From: Arthrobacter sp.
GTDB lineage: Bacteria > Actinomycetota > Actinomycetes > Actinomycetales > Micrococcaceae
Assembly (NCBI GenBank): GCA_026393275.1
Contig: JAPLAM010000028.1
Span: forward strand, 62,001-126,000
DNA: 64,000 bases
Reading direction: 5' to 3'
Shown here: positions 1-11,298 of the stretch, piece by piece
Layout: each line of letters begins with the position of its first letter
How positions within the stretch are numbered: position 1 is the stretch's first letter
Notes under the pieces: generated by a model
Told to the model about the DNA's origin: nothing
Database searches by the model: none
Seen by the model: the letters and a program-made list of their open reading frames with translations, nothing else
Translations under genes and position numbers: made by a program

Positions 1-965
1 GGCTGGACGGTCCGGACGATGAGGTGTGGCAGCGGGTGCGGCCCGTGTTGCTGCGTGCCCGCGGGGGACGGCCGCAGCCGGCCCGGGACGAGAAGGTAGT
101 GGCCGGCTGGAACGGGCTGGCCGTCGCCGCCTTGGCCGAGGCCGGCGCCGTGCTGGACCGGCCCGAACTGGTGGGCGCCGCCGAACGGATCGCCGGCTAC
201 CTCGAACGGGTGCACTGGACCCCCGGCCGCGGCGGGGAGCCGGGCCGGCTGGTCCGGGTATCCCACGACGGTCAGGCCCGCGGGATCGGAGGCCTGTTGG
301 AGGACTACTCCTTCTGCGCGGAGGGCCTTTTCGCACTCTACGCGGTCACAGGGCGGACCCGCTGGTATGCCCAGGCCGAGGCCATCCTGGCGGCCGCCTG
401 CACGCGGTTCGCCGCCGGCGGGACGTTGCGCGACGCGGCCGGCGAATCGGCGCAGGTCTTCAACGCCCAGGGCCGGCGCGACGGCATGGATCCCTTTGAC
501 AACGCCACGCCCAGCGGCGCCGCCGCGTTTGCCGGGGCGCTGCTGAGCAACTCGGCGCTCTCCGGATCCGCGGAACACCGCTCCATGGCCGGCAACATCC
601 TGTCCCTGCTCCCACCGCTGGCCGACCGCGCACCCCGGGTGGCCGGCTGGCTGCTCGCCACGGCACAGGCCGCGCTGGCGGGCCCGCTGGAAGCCGCCGT
701 CGTCGGACCCGACACGCCGCTGCGCGCTGAGCTCCACCGGACGCTCCTGCACTCGCCCAGCCCCGGACTGGTGATTGCGCTCCGGGACCCGGCAGGTCCG
801 GCCGGGGAGTCCGACGCCGGTGACGTACGGGTCCCTCTGCTCCGCGGACGGTCGGCCGCGCCGGATGGTTCGCCCCAGGTGTTCCTCTGCCGCGGTATGG
901 TCTGTGATCTTCCCGTGCGTTCCGTCGCGGCGCTCCGGGAGCGACTGGCTACCATGGCTGAATGA
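1..965 (+). CDS. DUF255/thioredoxin-domain protein (YyaL/SSP411-like), C-terminal part
   Basis: The gene enters from outside the window; the reading frame begins at base 3 and ends with TGA at 963-965, giving about 320 residues. The visible part is the alpha-helical toroid-like region that follows the N-terminal thioredoxin-like domain in this family. Near its start is DEKVVAGWNGLAVAALAEAG, a typical family motif, followed by LLEDYSFCAEGLFALY and a DNATPSG segment. The molecular function of the family is not settled; members are soluble and related in fold to sugar epimerase/hydrolase toroids. The stop overlaps the next start (ATGA), so it is probably cotranscribed with the HAD gene. From memory, M. 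tuberculosis has a DUF255 gene (Rv1084) just before its hemolysin III gene, which agrees with this context. Confidence 0.85.
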   Translation, partial: LDGPDDEVWQRVRPVLLRARGGRPQPARDEKVVAGWNGLAVAALAEAGAVLDRPELVGAAERIAGYLERVHWTPGRGGEPGRLVRVSHDGQARGIGGLLEDYSFCAEGLFALYAVTGRTRWYAQAEAILAAACTRFAAGGTLRDAAGESAQVFNAQGRRDGMDPFDNATPSGAAAFAGALLSNSALSGSAEHRSMAGNILSLLPPLADRAPRVAGWLLATAQAALAGPLEAAVVGPDTPLRAELHRTLLHSPSPGLVIALRDPAGPAGESDAGDVRVPLLRGRSAAPDGSPQVFLCRGMVCDLPVRSVAALRERLATMAE

Positions 966-1639
966 CTTCGACCCCGGCGGCCCCGGATCCCTTTGAACTG
1001 GCGGTCTTCGACTGCGACGGCGTCCTCGTGGATTCCGAGGTGATCTCCGTCCGGGTGGACCAACGGGTGCTGGCCGACCTCGGCTGGGAGCTGGAGATCG
1101 AGGAAATCGTGCGGCGCTTCGTCGGTCGGAGCGAGGCCAACTTCATTTCCACTATCGAACAACACCTGGGCATCGAGCTGGCCGAAGGGTGGGACAGCAC
1201 TTACCAGCAGTGGTACCACGAAGCCTTCGAACGGGACCTCACCGCCGTCGACGGCGTGGAGGAGGCCCTGGAAGGGCTCCGGCTTCCGCACTGCGTAGCC
1301 TCCAGCGGCAGTCACGCGAAGATGCAGCGGACGTTGGGCAAGACCGGGCTGCTGCACCGCTTCGCCGGCCGGATCTTCAGCGCCACGGAAGTTGCTAACG
1401 GCAAACCCGCCCCCGACCTCTTCCTGCACGCGGCCGGGACGCTCGGAACCGTACCGGGCCGCTGCGCCGTCGTCGAGGACAGCGCCTACGGGGTTCAGGC
1501 GGCACGGGCCGCGGGGATGCACGTGTTCGCCTATGCGGGCGGAGTGACCCCGGCAGAATGGCTGGCGGGCCCGGGCACCACGGTCTTCCACGACATGCGC
1601 CGGCTCCCGGAACTCATCGCCGCGGGCCGGCCGCGCTGA
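962..1639 (+). CDS. HAD-superfamily hydrolase, subfamily IA (beta-phosphoglucomutase-like)
   Basis: A 225-residue phosphatase or phosphomutase of the haloacid dehalogenase fold. Motif I is FDCDGVLVDSE, with the nucleophile D17 and acid/base D19. Motif II is VASSGS near residue 113. The motif III lysine is in NGKPAPDLF, and motif IV is VVEDSAYGVQAARAAGM. The helical cap insert between motifs I and II matches the phosphoglycolate phosphatase/beta-PGM group. The substrate cannot be told from sequence; a small sugar phosphate is the usual guess. The start overlaps the upstream stop by four bases, so translation is probably coupled. Confidence 0.9.
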   Translation: MTSTPAAPDPFELAVFDCDGVLVDSEVISVRVDQRVLADLGWELEIEEIVRRFVGRSEANFISTIEQHLGIELAEGWDSTYQQWYHEAFERDLTAVDGVEEALEGLRLPHCVASSGSHAKMQRTLGKTGLLHRFAGRIFSATEVANGKPAPDLFLHAAGTLGTVPGRCAVVEDSAYGVQAARAAGMHVFAYAGGVTPAEWLAGPGTTVFHDMRRLPELIAAGRPR

Positions 1640-1648
1640 GGACGCACT

Positions 1649-1741
1649 CGACGCCGGAGTTTCCCCACCTTTGAAGTGGGCGCCTGGCGTGTCCGGCAGG
1701 ATCCCCGGTGAGTCCCGGCGTCGGGCAGTCAAAAGTGGGGA
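1649..1741. other. Interleaved inverted repeats between convergent genes
   Basis: Two inverted repeats are interleaved rather than nested. The arm at 1649-1657 (CGACGCCGG) pairs with 1715-1723, and the arm at 1662-1674 pairs with 1729-1741 with one mismatch. The order is A-B-A'-B', which as RNA could form a pseudoknot. The region lies between the HAD gene and the oppositely oriented hemolysin III gene, so a bidirectional transcription end is the simplest role. Confidence 0.4.
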
Positions 1742-1772
1742 GAATCCCGCAGGCAGACGGGCTGGCGGCCGG

Positions 1773-2516
1773 TCAGCCCAGGACGGCGATCGCGATGGCG
1801 ATGTAGTGTGCAGCGAAAGCAAAGACCGTGAAGGCGTGGAAAAGCTCATGGAAGCCGAAGTGCTGGTAGCTGAAGTTCGGCTTCTTTAGGGCGTAGAAGA
1901 CGGCGCCGGCAATGTAGAGCGCGCCGCCCACGCAAATCAGTACCGCGGCGGCGACGCTGGCAGCGAAGAAGTCTGGCAGGTAGAACAAGGCGCCGCAGCC
2001 AAGTGCGATGTAGATCGGCACATAGAGCCAGCGCGGGGCGTGGGTCCAGAGCAGGCGGAAGAGCACGCCCAGCACCGCGCCGGACCAGATCACCCACAGC
2101 AGCAGCACGGCTTTGGGCCGGTCCAGGAGCGCCCAGGCCAGCGGCGTGTAGCTGCCAGCGATGACGAGCATGATGTTGGTGTGGTCCAGCCGTTTCAGCA
2201 CAATCTTGACGCCGGGGGACCAGTTGCCGCGGTGGTAGACGGCGCTCACGCCGAAGAGCAGCACGCCGGTGAAAGCGTAGACCGCCGAGGCGATTTTCAG
2301 GTCCGCCGTAGGGGCGAGAAGAACCAGGACCAGGCCCGCCGCAAAGGCCAGCGGGGCAGTGACGGTATGGATCCAGCCCCGCCACTTCGGCTTGATCATC
2401 AGGAGTTCGGCGATCCTGACGGCGGCCTCGTCCACGCGGCTGTTTTCGCGGCCAGTGGCGCCGTGTTCGCCGTGCGCGGGCCGCTCAGATCCGGGCTCCG
2501 GGCTGTTGCTCTCCAT
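1773..2516 (-). CDS. Hemolysin III family (PAQR/TrhA-like) integral membrane protein
   Basis: A 247-residue membrane protein with about seven hydrophobic segments after a polar N-terminus of roughly 45 residues. The family metal site is visible: SAVYHRG in an early helix, LDHTNI, and the C-terminal FGFHELFHAF with two histidines. This is the seven-helix PAQR/CREST fold. Members have been linked to membrane-fluidity homeostasis, and hemolytic activity has been shown for only a few. It starts with ATG at 2514-2516 and diverges from the prenyl diphosphate synthase; the 142-bp spacer carries overlapping palindromes. The same divergent pair exists in M. tuberculosis as Rv1085c/Rv1086 (recalled). 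Confidence 0.92.
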   Translation of the reverse strand: MESNSPEPGSERPAHGEHGATGRENSRVDEAAVRIAELLMIKPKWRGWIHTVTAPLAFAAGLVLVLLAPTADLKIASAVYAFTGVLLFGVSAVYHRGNWSPGVKIVLKRLDHTNIMLVIAGSYTPLAWALLDRPKAVLLLWVIWSGAVLGVLFRLLWTHAPRWLYVPIYIALGCGALFYLPDFFAASVAAAVLICVGGALYIAGAVFYALKKPNFSYQHFGFHELFHAFTVFAFAAHYIAIAIAVLG

Positions 2517-2538
2517 GTCGCAATAATAAACTACGCTC

Positions 2539-2560
2539 CGGTAAGTTACCGTCGGGTAAC
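2539..2560. promoter_or_regulatory. Overlapping palindromes in the divergent hemolysin III/uppS promoter
   Basis: CGGTAA-G-TTACCG (2539-2551) overlaps GTTACC-GTCG-GGTAAC (2545-2560), giving three alternating half-sites of the GGTAA type. The size and symmetry suit a dimeric repressor such as a TetR-family protein. The site lies 23 bases upstream of the hemolysin III start, where a core promoter would be. No TetR gene is adjacent, so the regulator would act in trans. Confidence 0.5.
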
Positions 2561-2617
2561 AATGCCCGACGCCGGGTCCTCCGGCGGTGGCGTGCGCGGT
2601 GCGGGCCTTCCGGCGGG

Positions 2618-2623
2618 TAGCCT
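2618..2623 (+). promoter_or_regulatory. Likely -10 element of uppS
   Basis: TAGCCT fits the actinobacterial TANNNT form and would start transcription near 2629, giving a leader of about 30 bases containing the AAGGAAG ribosome site (2648-2654) that precedes the GTG at 2659. Confidence 0.4.
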
Positions 2624-2658
2624 AGGAATGCACTGCCGTCAGACCTCAAGGAAGCCAG

Positions 2659-3432
2659 GTGAATCTCCGGATGGAACTGCCCGGGTTCCTTTATGGCTTC
2701 TACGAGCGCAAGCTGCAGCGGTCCCTCGACCCGGAGCGGATCCCCAGGCACGTCGGCGTCATGGTGGACGGCAACCGGCGCTGGGCCCGGCAGTTCAACG
2801 CCCCAACGAGCCAAGGCCACCAGGCCGGCGCGGACAAGATCCACGAATTCCTCGGCTGGTGCCAGGAGCTGGGCGTCAAGGTCGTCACCCTCTACATGCT
2901 CTCCACCGACAACATGAACCGCTCGGGCGAAGAGCTGGAACTGCTCATGGGGATCATCGCGAACACCCTGGACCGGCTCGACGAGGACGCCGACATCTCG
3001 GTAAACGCGATGGGCGCGCCGGAACTCCTACCGGACTACCTCGCCGAGCGGCTCAATAAGCTCACCGCCCGCACGCCCGTGCACGAAAAGATTCACGTCA
3101 ACGTCGCCGTCGGCTACGGCGGCCGCCGCGAGATTGTCGACGCCGTCCGCGAACTGCTGCACGACGCCGTCGCCCGCGGCGCCGACATCGGCAAACTGGC
3201 CGATGATCTGACCGTCGACGACATCTCGCGCTTCCTCTACACCCGCGGCCAGCCCGATCCCGACCTCGTGATCCGGACTTCAGGGGAGCAACGGCTCTCC
3301 GGTTTCCTCATGTGGCAAAGCGCCTACAGCGAGTTCTATTTCTGCGAGGCCCTGTGGCCGGCGTTCCGGAAAGTGGACTTCCTGCGCGCCTTGCGCGACT
3401 TCGCCGGCAGGCAGCGCCGTTACGGGACCTGA
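2659..3432 (+). CDS. uppS: Isoprenyl transferase (cis-prenyl diphosphate synthase, short-chain type)
   Basis: A 257-residue cis-prenyltransferase that condenses isopentenyl diphosphate onto an allylic primer, supplying polyprenyl phosphate carriers for wall synthesis. The catalytic motif HVGVMVDGNRRWAR is at 31-44, with the essential aspartate D37. The C-terminal IPP/dimer motif RTSGEQRLSGFLMWQ is present. The start is GTG with AAGGAAG four bases upstream; an internal ATG at 2671 is possible. Its position beside hemolysin III matches the M. tuberculosis short-chain Z-farnesyl diphosphate synthase Rv1086, so the product may be Z,E-FPP rather than a full C50/C55 chain. Chain length cannot be read safely from the sequence. 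Confidence 0.93.
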   Translation: MNLRMELPGFLYGFYERKLQRSLDPERIPRHVGVMVDGNRRWARQFNAPTSQGHQAGADKIHEFLGWCQELGVKVVTLYMLSTDNMNRSGEELELLMGIIANTLDRLDEDADISVNAMGAPELLPDYLAERLNKLTARTPVHEKIHVNVAVGYGGRREIVDAVRELLHDAVARGADIGKLADDLTVDDISRFLYTRGQPDPDLVIRTSGEQRLSGFLMWQSAYSEFYFCEALWPAFRKVDFLRALRDFAGRQRRYGT

Positions 3433-3520
3433 GGCGGTTCACCCGGGCTTCACCTGATGTCTTCAAGAATCGCCGAAAAATGGACCAGCCATCGACGGTC
3501 CGCGGACGTACGTTAATCCC

Positions 3521-3553
3521 ATCAGCGGGCAAACCGCCGGCTGATCGGGGAGG
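3521..3553 (+). promoter_or_regulatory. Hairpin followed by a strong Shine-Dalgarno site upstream of the leader ORF
   Basis: ATCAGC (3521-3526) and GCTGAT (3540-3545) form a small hairpin, followed at once by GGGGAGG (3547-3553), a near-perfect ribosome-binding site seven bases before the ATG at 3561. Confidence 0.45.
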
Positions 3554-3560
3554 CCAGTAC

Positions 3561-3632
3561 ATGGAGCGGAAGTTCGCACCGGATGTATGGGAGGCCGCGT
3601 CCGGCCTCACGGCCGAGCCGCCTCACCAATAA
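3561..3632 (+). CDS. Candidate 23-residue leader/small peptide upstream of phoH2
   Basis: The peptide runs from [10 protein letters not shown] to AEPPHQ and ends with TAA at 3630-3632. The start is backed by GGGGAGG with seven-base spacing, better than most large genes here. It ends 35 bases before the phoH2 start and would be cotranscribed with it. I do not recognise the peptide. In mycobacteria, phoH2 is preceded by a short cotranscribed gene (phoAT) described as an antitoxin partner. A similar role here is only a positional analogy, since no sequence similarity can be asserted. A translation-attenuation leader is the alternative. Confidence 0.45.
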   Translation: MERKFAPDVWEAASGLTAEPPHQ

Positions 3633-3667
3633 CAAATCCGGGCCAGCGGCCCGGGGCTGGAGTCGAT

Positions 3668-5107
3668 GTGGCTATTTCTGAACAACTGCCCGGTGTCATT
3701 TCCGACCAGGGCAAGACGGCTACCTCTCGCGCCACGCGAGCCACTTCACGGACCGGCACAGCGAAACCCGACGCTGCAGCCGGTCCTGCTGTTTCCGGGG
3801 AAGGAACAGCAGACCGGGAGACCGTCCGAAGCTACGTGATCGACACCTCCGTCCTGCTCTCGGACCCGCGGGCCTTGCTCCGGTTCGCCGAACACGAAGT
3901 CATCGTGCCGATCGTCGTCATTACCGAACTGGAAGGCAAGCGGCACGACCCGGAGCTGGGCTACTTCGCCCGCAAAGCGCTGCGGCTCCTGGACGACCTG
4001 CGGGTGGAACACGGCGGGCTGGACCGCCCCATCCCGCTGGGCGACGGGGGCACCTTGGTGGTGGAGATGAACCACATCTCCGCAGACGTAGTGCCCGCCG
4101 GCTTCCGGGGTGGCGACAACGACACCCGGATCCTCGCCGTCGCCAAGAACCTCGCCAACGAGGGCCGGGACGTGACAGTCGTGTCCAAGGACCTGCCGAT
4201 GCGGGTCAAGGCCTCGGCGATGGGGCTGATCGCCGACGAGTACCGCAACGAGCTCGTCAAGGACTCCGGCTGGACCGGCATCGCCGAAATCGACGCCGCG
4301 GAGGACGAAGTCACCACGCTCTACGGGCACGAGCCGGTCTTCATCCCTGCCGCGGCCGAGCTGCCGGTGAACACCGGGCTGGTGCTGCTCTCCAGCCGTG
4401 GGTCCGCCCTCGGCAGGGTCGGTGCCGACAAGCAGGTCCGCCTGGTGAAAGGGGACCGGGATGTGTTCGGCCTGCACGGCCGCTCCGCCGAGCAGCGGCT
4501 GGCCATCGACCTGCTGATGGACCCGTCCGTCGGCATCGTCTCGCTGGGCGGCCGCGCCGGCACCGGCAAATCCGCCCTGGCCCTGTGCGCAGGCCTCGAA
4601 GCCGTTCTGGAACGCCGCGAACACCGCAAGGTGATCGTCTTCCGCCCGCTCTACGCGGTGGGCGGCCAGGAGCTCGGCTACCTCCCCGGCTCCGAGTCGG
4701 AAAAAATGAATCCGTGGGCGCAGGCCGTCTTCGACACGCTCGGTGCCCTGGTCAGCCAGGAAGTGGTCGAGGAGGTCATGGACCGCGGCATGCTCGAGGT
4801 CATGCCCCTCACCCACATCCGCGGACGCTCACTCCACGATGCGTTCGTGATCGTGGACGAGGCGCAGTCCCTTGAGAAGAACGTGCTGCTCACGGTCATG
4901 AGCCGGATCGGCCAGAACTCCAAGATCGTCCTCACCCACGACGTCGCCCAGCGCGACAACCTGCGGGTGGGACGGCACGACGGCGTGGCCGCCGTCGTCG
5001 AAACTCTCAAGGGCCACCCGCTCTTCGGCCACATCACCCTGACCCGTTCCGAGCGCTCGCCGATCGCTGCCCTGGTGACGGACATGCTCGAGGGGGCAGA
5101 GATCTAG
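3668..5107 (+). CDS. phoH2: PhoH2: PIN nuclease domain fused to PhoH-like ATPase/RNA helicase
   Basis: A 479-residue cytoplasmic protein in two parts. The N-terminal PIN domain (about 55-185) has acidic nuclease residues in [12 protein letters not shown] (D59), [11 protein letters not shown] and [10 protein letters not shown]. The C-terminal PhoH P-loop domain (about 270-475) has Walker [10 protein letters not shown] (K301) and Walker [12 protein letters not shown]. The mycobacterial enzyme couples ATP-dependent RNA unwinding to sequence-selective RNA cleavage. GTG at 3668 is chosen because GGAG sits at 3659-3662 with good spacing. An upstream ATG at 3587 lacks a ribosome site and would overlap the leader ORF. 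The first 50 residues are low-complexity Ala/Thr/Ser. Confidence 0.93.
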   Translation: MAISEQLPGVISDQGKTATSRATRATSRTGTAKPDAAAGPAVSGEGTADRETVRSYVIDTSVLLSDPRALLRFAEHEVIVPIVVITELEGKRHDPELGYFARKALRLLDDLRVEHGGLDRPIPLGDGGTLVVEMNHISADVVPAGFRGGDNDTRILAVAKNLANEGRDVTVVSKDLPMRVKASAMGLIADEYRNELVKDSGWTGIAEIDAAEDEVTTLYGHEPVFIPAAAELPVNTGLVLLSSRGSALGRVGADKQVRLVKGDRDVFGLHGRSAEQRLAIDLLMDPSVGIVSLGGRAGTGKSALALCAGLEAVLERREHRKVIVFRPLYAVGGQELGYLPGSESEKMNPWAQAVFDTLGALVSQEVVEEVMDRGMLEVMPLTHIRGRSLHDAFVIVDEAQSLEKNVLLTVMSRIGQNSKIVLTHDVAQRDNLRVGRHDGVAAVVETLKGHPLFGHITLTRSERSPIAALVTDMLEGAEI

Positions 5108-5136
5108 GCCGGTTTCTTCGCTCGCCTTCGAGGGGC

Positions 5137-5299
5137 CGTGGCCGGGTTCGCCGGGCCCGGCCCCTTTGGCGTCGGGTCGTGGCTGGGTTCGCCGGGCACG
5201 GTCCCTTCGCCGTCGGGTCGTGGCTGGGTTCGCCGGGCACGGTCCCTTCGCCGTCGGGCCGCGGCTGGTTCGCCGTACACGGCTCCTTCGCCGTCGCTT
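5137..5299. repeat. 41-bp tandem repeat, four copies
   Basis: Copies lie at 5137-5177, 5178-5218, 5219-5259 and 5260-5299. Copies two and three differ at a single base; copies one and four are degenerate. The unit contains GGCTGGGTTCGCCGGGCACG. The array fills the first half of the 340-bp gap between phoH2 and the leftward GNAT gene. No convincing reading frame or coding signal runs through it. Confidence 0.9.
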
Positions 5300-5309
5300 A
5301 GACACGTCC

Positions 5310-5352
5310 CATCGGCCCCCGCCGGTCGCTGGGCGACCTTTGGGGGCCGATG
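5310..5352. terminator. Nested perfect hairpin downstream of phoH2
   Basis: CATCGGCCCCC (5310-5320) pairs with GGGGGCCGATG (5342-5352). Inside it GGTCGC (5324-5329) pairs with GCGACC (5333-5338) across a three-base loop. It has no T-tract, which is usual in actinobacteria, and it lies between convergent genes. The rest of the gap up to 5447 is GC-rich with a few imperfect direct repeats. Confidence 0.6.
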
Positions 5353-5447
5353 TGCCGCGATGCGCTCCTACGCGAAGGCGCCGCGTCCGGCTTGCGGGTG
5401 CCGTGCCTTTTCGCGAAGGCGGGGCGCCGCTGCCCCGCTTGCGGCTC

Positions 5448-6098
5448 CTACTGCTGGATGCCCAGGTATTTCGCGGTGCGTTCGTGGCCTTGGACTTGGA
5501 GGGTCCAGTCGGGGCGTTTGAAGGTGGCGGGGGTGAGGCGGACCTTTTGGGCTTCCTGGAGTTTGCCGCCCCAGTTGGCGCGGGTGACACCGTTCAGTTC
5601 GTAGCCCAGGGAGCGGGAAACCCCCAGGGACTGCTGGTTCCAGGCCGCCGCCTCGGACTCCGCGACTTCGGCGCCGAGCCAGTCGAAGGCGTAGAGGGCG
5701 ACCGCGGCGCGCATCTCCTTGCCGAACCCCCGGCCCTGCACGCTGCGCTTGAGCCACGAGCCCGTGCCGACCGTCTTCAGGGTGGCAAAGTCCTTGGCTT
5801 CGACGTCCTGGCAGCCGATGAACTCGCCGTCGTGCCAGATGCCCAGCAGCAGGGTCCACTCCTGCGGCGACATGTTTCCGCGGCAGCGCCAGTACCACTG
5901 CGCCATGTTCGGGCCGAGCTCCTCGGCGGGGGATTCGGCCCAGGGCCTGCTGAACGGGCTGCGGCCCGGCTCGTGGACGCCACTCAGGGCCGCCTGCACC
6001 GCGGCCGGGATGTCCTCGTCGCGGATGGGTCGCAGCGTGAGCCGGGGCGTGGCGAGCGAGAGCGCGAACGGGGGCCAGCACGGGGCGAGGTCGGTCAT
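5448..6098 (-). CDS. GNAT family N-acetyltransferase (RimJ/RimL type)
   Basis: A 216-residue acetyl-CoA-dependent acetyltransferase. The N-terminus LATPRLTLRPIRDEDI is characteristic of the RimJ/RimL class that acetylates protein N-termini or small amines. The acetyl-CoA pyrophosphate loop is in SVQGRGFGKEMRAAV (motif A), and the C-terminal N-x-x-S region is AAWNQQSLGVSRSLGYELNG. The substrate is unknown. The ATG lies six bases after a TAGGCT hexamer with no Shine-Dalgarno, so the mRNA is probably leaderless. It diverges from the prepilin peptidase. Confidence 0.88.
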   Translation of the reverse strand: MTDLAPCWPPFALSLATPRLTLRPIRDEDIPAAVQAALSGVHEPGRSPFSRPWAESPAEELGPNMAQWYWRCRGNMSPQEWTLLLGIWHDGEFIGCQDVEAKDFATLKTVGTGSWLKRSVQGRGFGKEMRAAVALYAFDWLGAEVAESEAAAWNQQSLGVSRSLGYELNGVTRANWGGKLQEAQKVRLTPATFKRPDWTLQVQGHERTAKYLGIQQ

Positions 6099-6110
6099 TG
6101 GGGAAGCCTA
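6096..6110 (-). promoter_or_regulatory. Leaderless promoter of the GNAT gene
   Basis: On the minus strand TAGGCT (6110-6105) is followed by six bases and then the ATG (6098-6096), placing the predicted transcription start at or next to the start codon. Confidence 0.6.
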
Positions 6111-6160
6111 GCGGCGGGGACCCGCGGTCGCCAGTCACAGCCGGTGCGGCCAAAATCCAG

Positions 6161-6175
6161 TACCATCCGAGGGTG
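6161..6175 (+). promoter_or_regulatory. Leaderless promoter of the prepilin peptidase gene
   Basis: TACCAT (6161-6166), six bases, then GTG (6173-6175). No purine-rich ribosome site exists between them. Confidence 0.55.
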
Positions 6176-6712
6176 ATTCATCGTCTCGGCGACCTGGGGG
6201 GCGCCGCCCCGCCGGCCTTCTGGCTGCTGCTCCTGGCGTGCGCCTACTACGTCCTGATGGCGGCTCGATTGACCGTGATCGACGTCAGGCACCATTTGCT
6301 GCCCAACCGGATCATCTTCCCCTCCTACGCGGTGGCCGGTGTCCTGCTGCTGGGGGCTGCGGCGCTCCAGCCGGCAGCCGAGCCCGGGGGCGGTGCCGGA
6401 CTATTCGCGGTGCCCGGGCTCCGGGTCGTGGCCGGCGGCGCGGCCCTGTGGCTGTTCTACTTCCTGCTCCGGGCCGTCTACCCGCCGGGGATGGGCTTTG
6501 GCGACGTCAAGCTCGCAGGCGTGCTGGGCCTGTACCTCGGGTTCCTGGGCTGGGGCCACGTGTTTGCCGGAACGTTTGCGGCGTTCCTGTTCGGCGGCCT
6601 CTGGAGCGTGGCCCTGCTGGCGACCCGGCGCGGAACACTGAAATCGGACATCCCCTTTGGACCCTTCATGCTGGCCGGGGCGGCGGCGGCCATGCTGCTG
6701 CCTGCGGGTTAG
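6173..6712 (+). CDS. Prepilin peptidase (A24 family, type IV leader peptidase domain only)
   Basis: A 179-residue polytopic membrane aspartic protease with about five hydrophobic segments. The two catalytic aspartates sit in LTVIDVRHHLLPNRI and GFGDVKLAGVLGLYLG; the second carries the family GxGD signature. It lacks the N-terminal methyltransferase domain and cysteine pairs of PilD, as is common for actinobacterial enzymes that process type IV/Tad pilins. No pilin or tad genes are nearby, so its substrate is elsewhere in the genome. GTG at 6173 is chosen because of the TANNNT-N6-GTG arrangement; the ATG at 6098 would overlap the divergent GNAT start. Confidence 0.85.
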   Translation: MIHRLGDLGGAAPPAFWLLLLACAYYVLMAARLTVIDVRHHLLPNRIIFPSYAVAGVLLLGAAALQPAAEPGGGAGLFAVPGLRVVAGGAALWLFYFLLRAVYPPGMGFGDVKLAGVLGLYLGFLGWGHVFAGTFAAFLFGGLWSVALLATRRGTLKSDIPFGPFMLAGAAAAMLLPAG

Positions 6713-6724
6713 GCTGGCGGGATG
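6710..6724 (+). promoter_or_regulatory. Leaderless promoter of the NUDIX gene, overlapping the upstream stop codon
   Basis: TAGGCT (6710-6715), six bases, ATG (6722-6724). The TAG of the -10 hexamer is also the stop codon of the prepilin peptidase gene. Confidence 0.6.
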
Positions 6725-7192
6725 GCCACTCCGGACTTCATCCTGAACCTGCGCGCGAAGATCGGCCACGAGACCCTCTGGATTCCGGGGGCCCGGGCGG
6801 TGGTGTTCGACGACGACGGCCGGGTCCTGCTCGGCCAGCGGGCCGACAACGGCCGCTGGGGGCTGATCACCGGAATCCTGGAACCGGGGGAGGAGCCTGC
6901 ACCCGGCCTGTTGCGGGAGGTCCTGGAGGAGACCGGCGTGGTTGCCGTCGCCGAGCGACTGGTTTCGGTGGACACCGTCGGCCCCACCACCTATCCCAAC
7001 GGCGACGTCTGCCACTTCCTGACCCTGGTCTTCCGCTGCCGCTTCGTCTCCGGAGAAGCGCGTGTCAACGACGACGAATCGCTCGCCGTGGGCTGGTTCC
7101 TGCCGGCCGACTTCCCCGAGCTGCTGCCGGGCCACCTGGAAGCGATCGAACGGGCGCGGGACCCAGACGGCGAGGCACACTTCCGCAGCTGA
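6722..7192 (+). CDS. NUDIX hydrolase
   Basis: A 156-residue hydrolase of nucleoside diphosphates linked to another moiety. The complete Nudix box spans residues 51-73 in the form G-x5-E-x7-REVLEETGV (G51, E57, R65, E69, E70), which builds the metal site. The N-terminal HETLWIPGARAVV and the later VGPTTYPNGDVCHF (a PNG-type element) resemble NUDIX proteins active on ADP-ribose or modified nucleotides, but the substrate is not assignable. It is compact and cytoplasmic. The gene is followed by a perfect convergent terminator. Confidence 0.9.
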   Translation: MATPDFILNLRAKIGHETLWIPGARAVVFDDDGRVLLGQRADNGRWGLITGILEPGEEPAPGLLREVLEETGVVAVAERLVSVDTVGPTTYPNGDVCHFLTLVFRCRFVSGEARVNDDESLAVGWFLPADFPELLPGHLEAIERARDPDGEAHFRS

Positions 7193-7268
7193 ACGGCCCC
7201 GTCTCCTTCCTGCCCCCTGCACTGCCCGCCGCACTGCCCGCCGGATCTGACCGGGACGGGACGCAGGA

Positions 7269-7303
7269 GGGGCGCCGCAACCCCCAAAAGATTGCGGCGC
7301 CCC
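7269..7303. terminator. Bidirectional terminator between the NUDIX and MFS genes
   Basis: GGGGCGCCGCAA (7269-7280) and TTGCGGCGCCCC (7292-7303) form a perfect 12-bp stem with an 11-base loop, between convergent genes. No T-tract follows. Confidence 0.8.
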
Positions 7304-7370
7304 TGGACCGTGGCAGGCTGCGTCAGTGCCCGGCTGCGTCAGTGGCCCGACGAGTCAGCGGCTTGGACGG

Positions 7371-9742
<2,372 letters not shown>

Positions 9743-9753
9743 AAAGTAAAGTT

Positions 9754-9778
9754 TTGCACTCCTGTGTATTTAGTGCAA
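9754..9778. promoter_or_regulatory. Probable TetR operator upstream of the tetR-MFS operon
   Basis: TTGCACT (9754-9760) and AGTGCAA (9772-9778) form a perfect inverted repeat with an 11-base spacer. A further TGCACT half-site lies at 9728-9733 inside the first codons of tetR. The distal arm also contains the -35-like TTGCAC on the minus strand, so binding would block the promoter. Confidence 0.6.
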
Positions 9779-9805
9779 GATTGGCCGATGTGGCCTTAAA
9801 CACCA

Positions 9806-9842
9806 GCGGCGGCCCGCCTTCGCTGGGCAGGTGGGCCGCCGC
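9806..9842. terminator. Terminator downstream of fumC
   Basis: GCGGCGGCCC (9806-9815) pairs perfectly with GGGCCGCCGC (9833-9842) across a 17-base loop, 19 bases beyond the fumC stop. Confidence 0.7.
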
Positions 9843-9861
9843 CGTCGTGCTTGGCGTGAAA

Positions 9862-11295
<1,434 letters not shown>

Positions 11296-11298
<3 letters not shown>

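Noticed and set aside
3312-3560. A 106-codon frame covering the leader ORF and the 3' end of uppS
   Set aside because: Most of it is a shadow of uppS without a ribosome site; only the last 23 codons have initiation signals.
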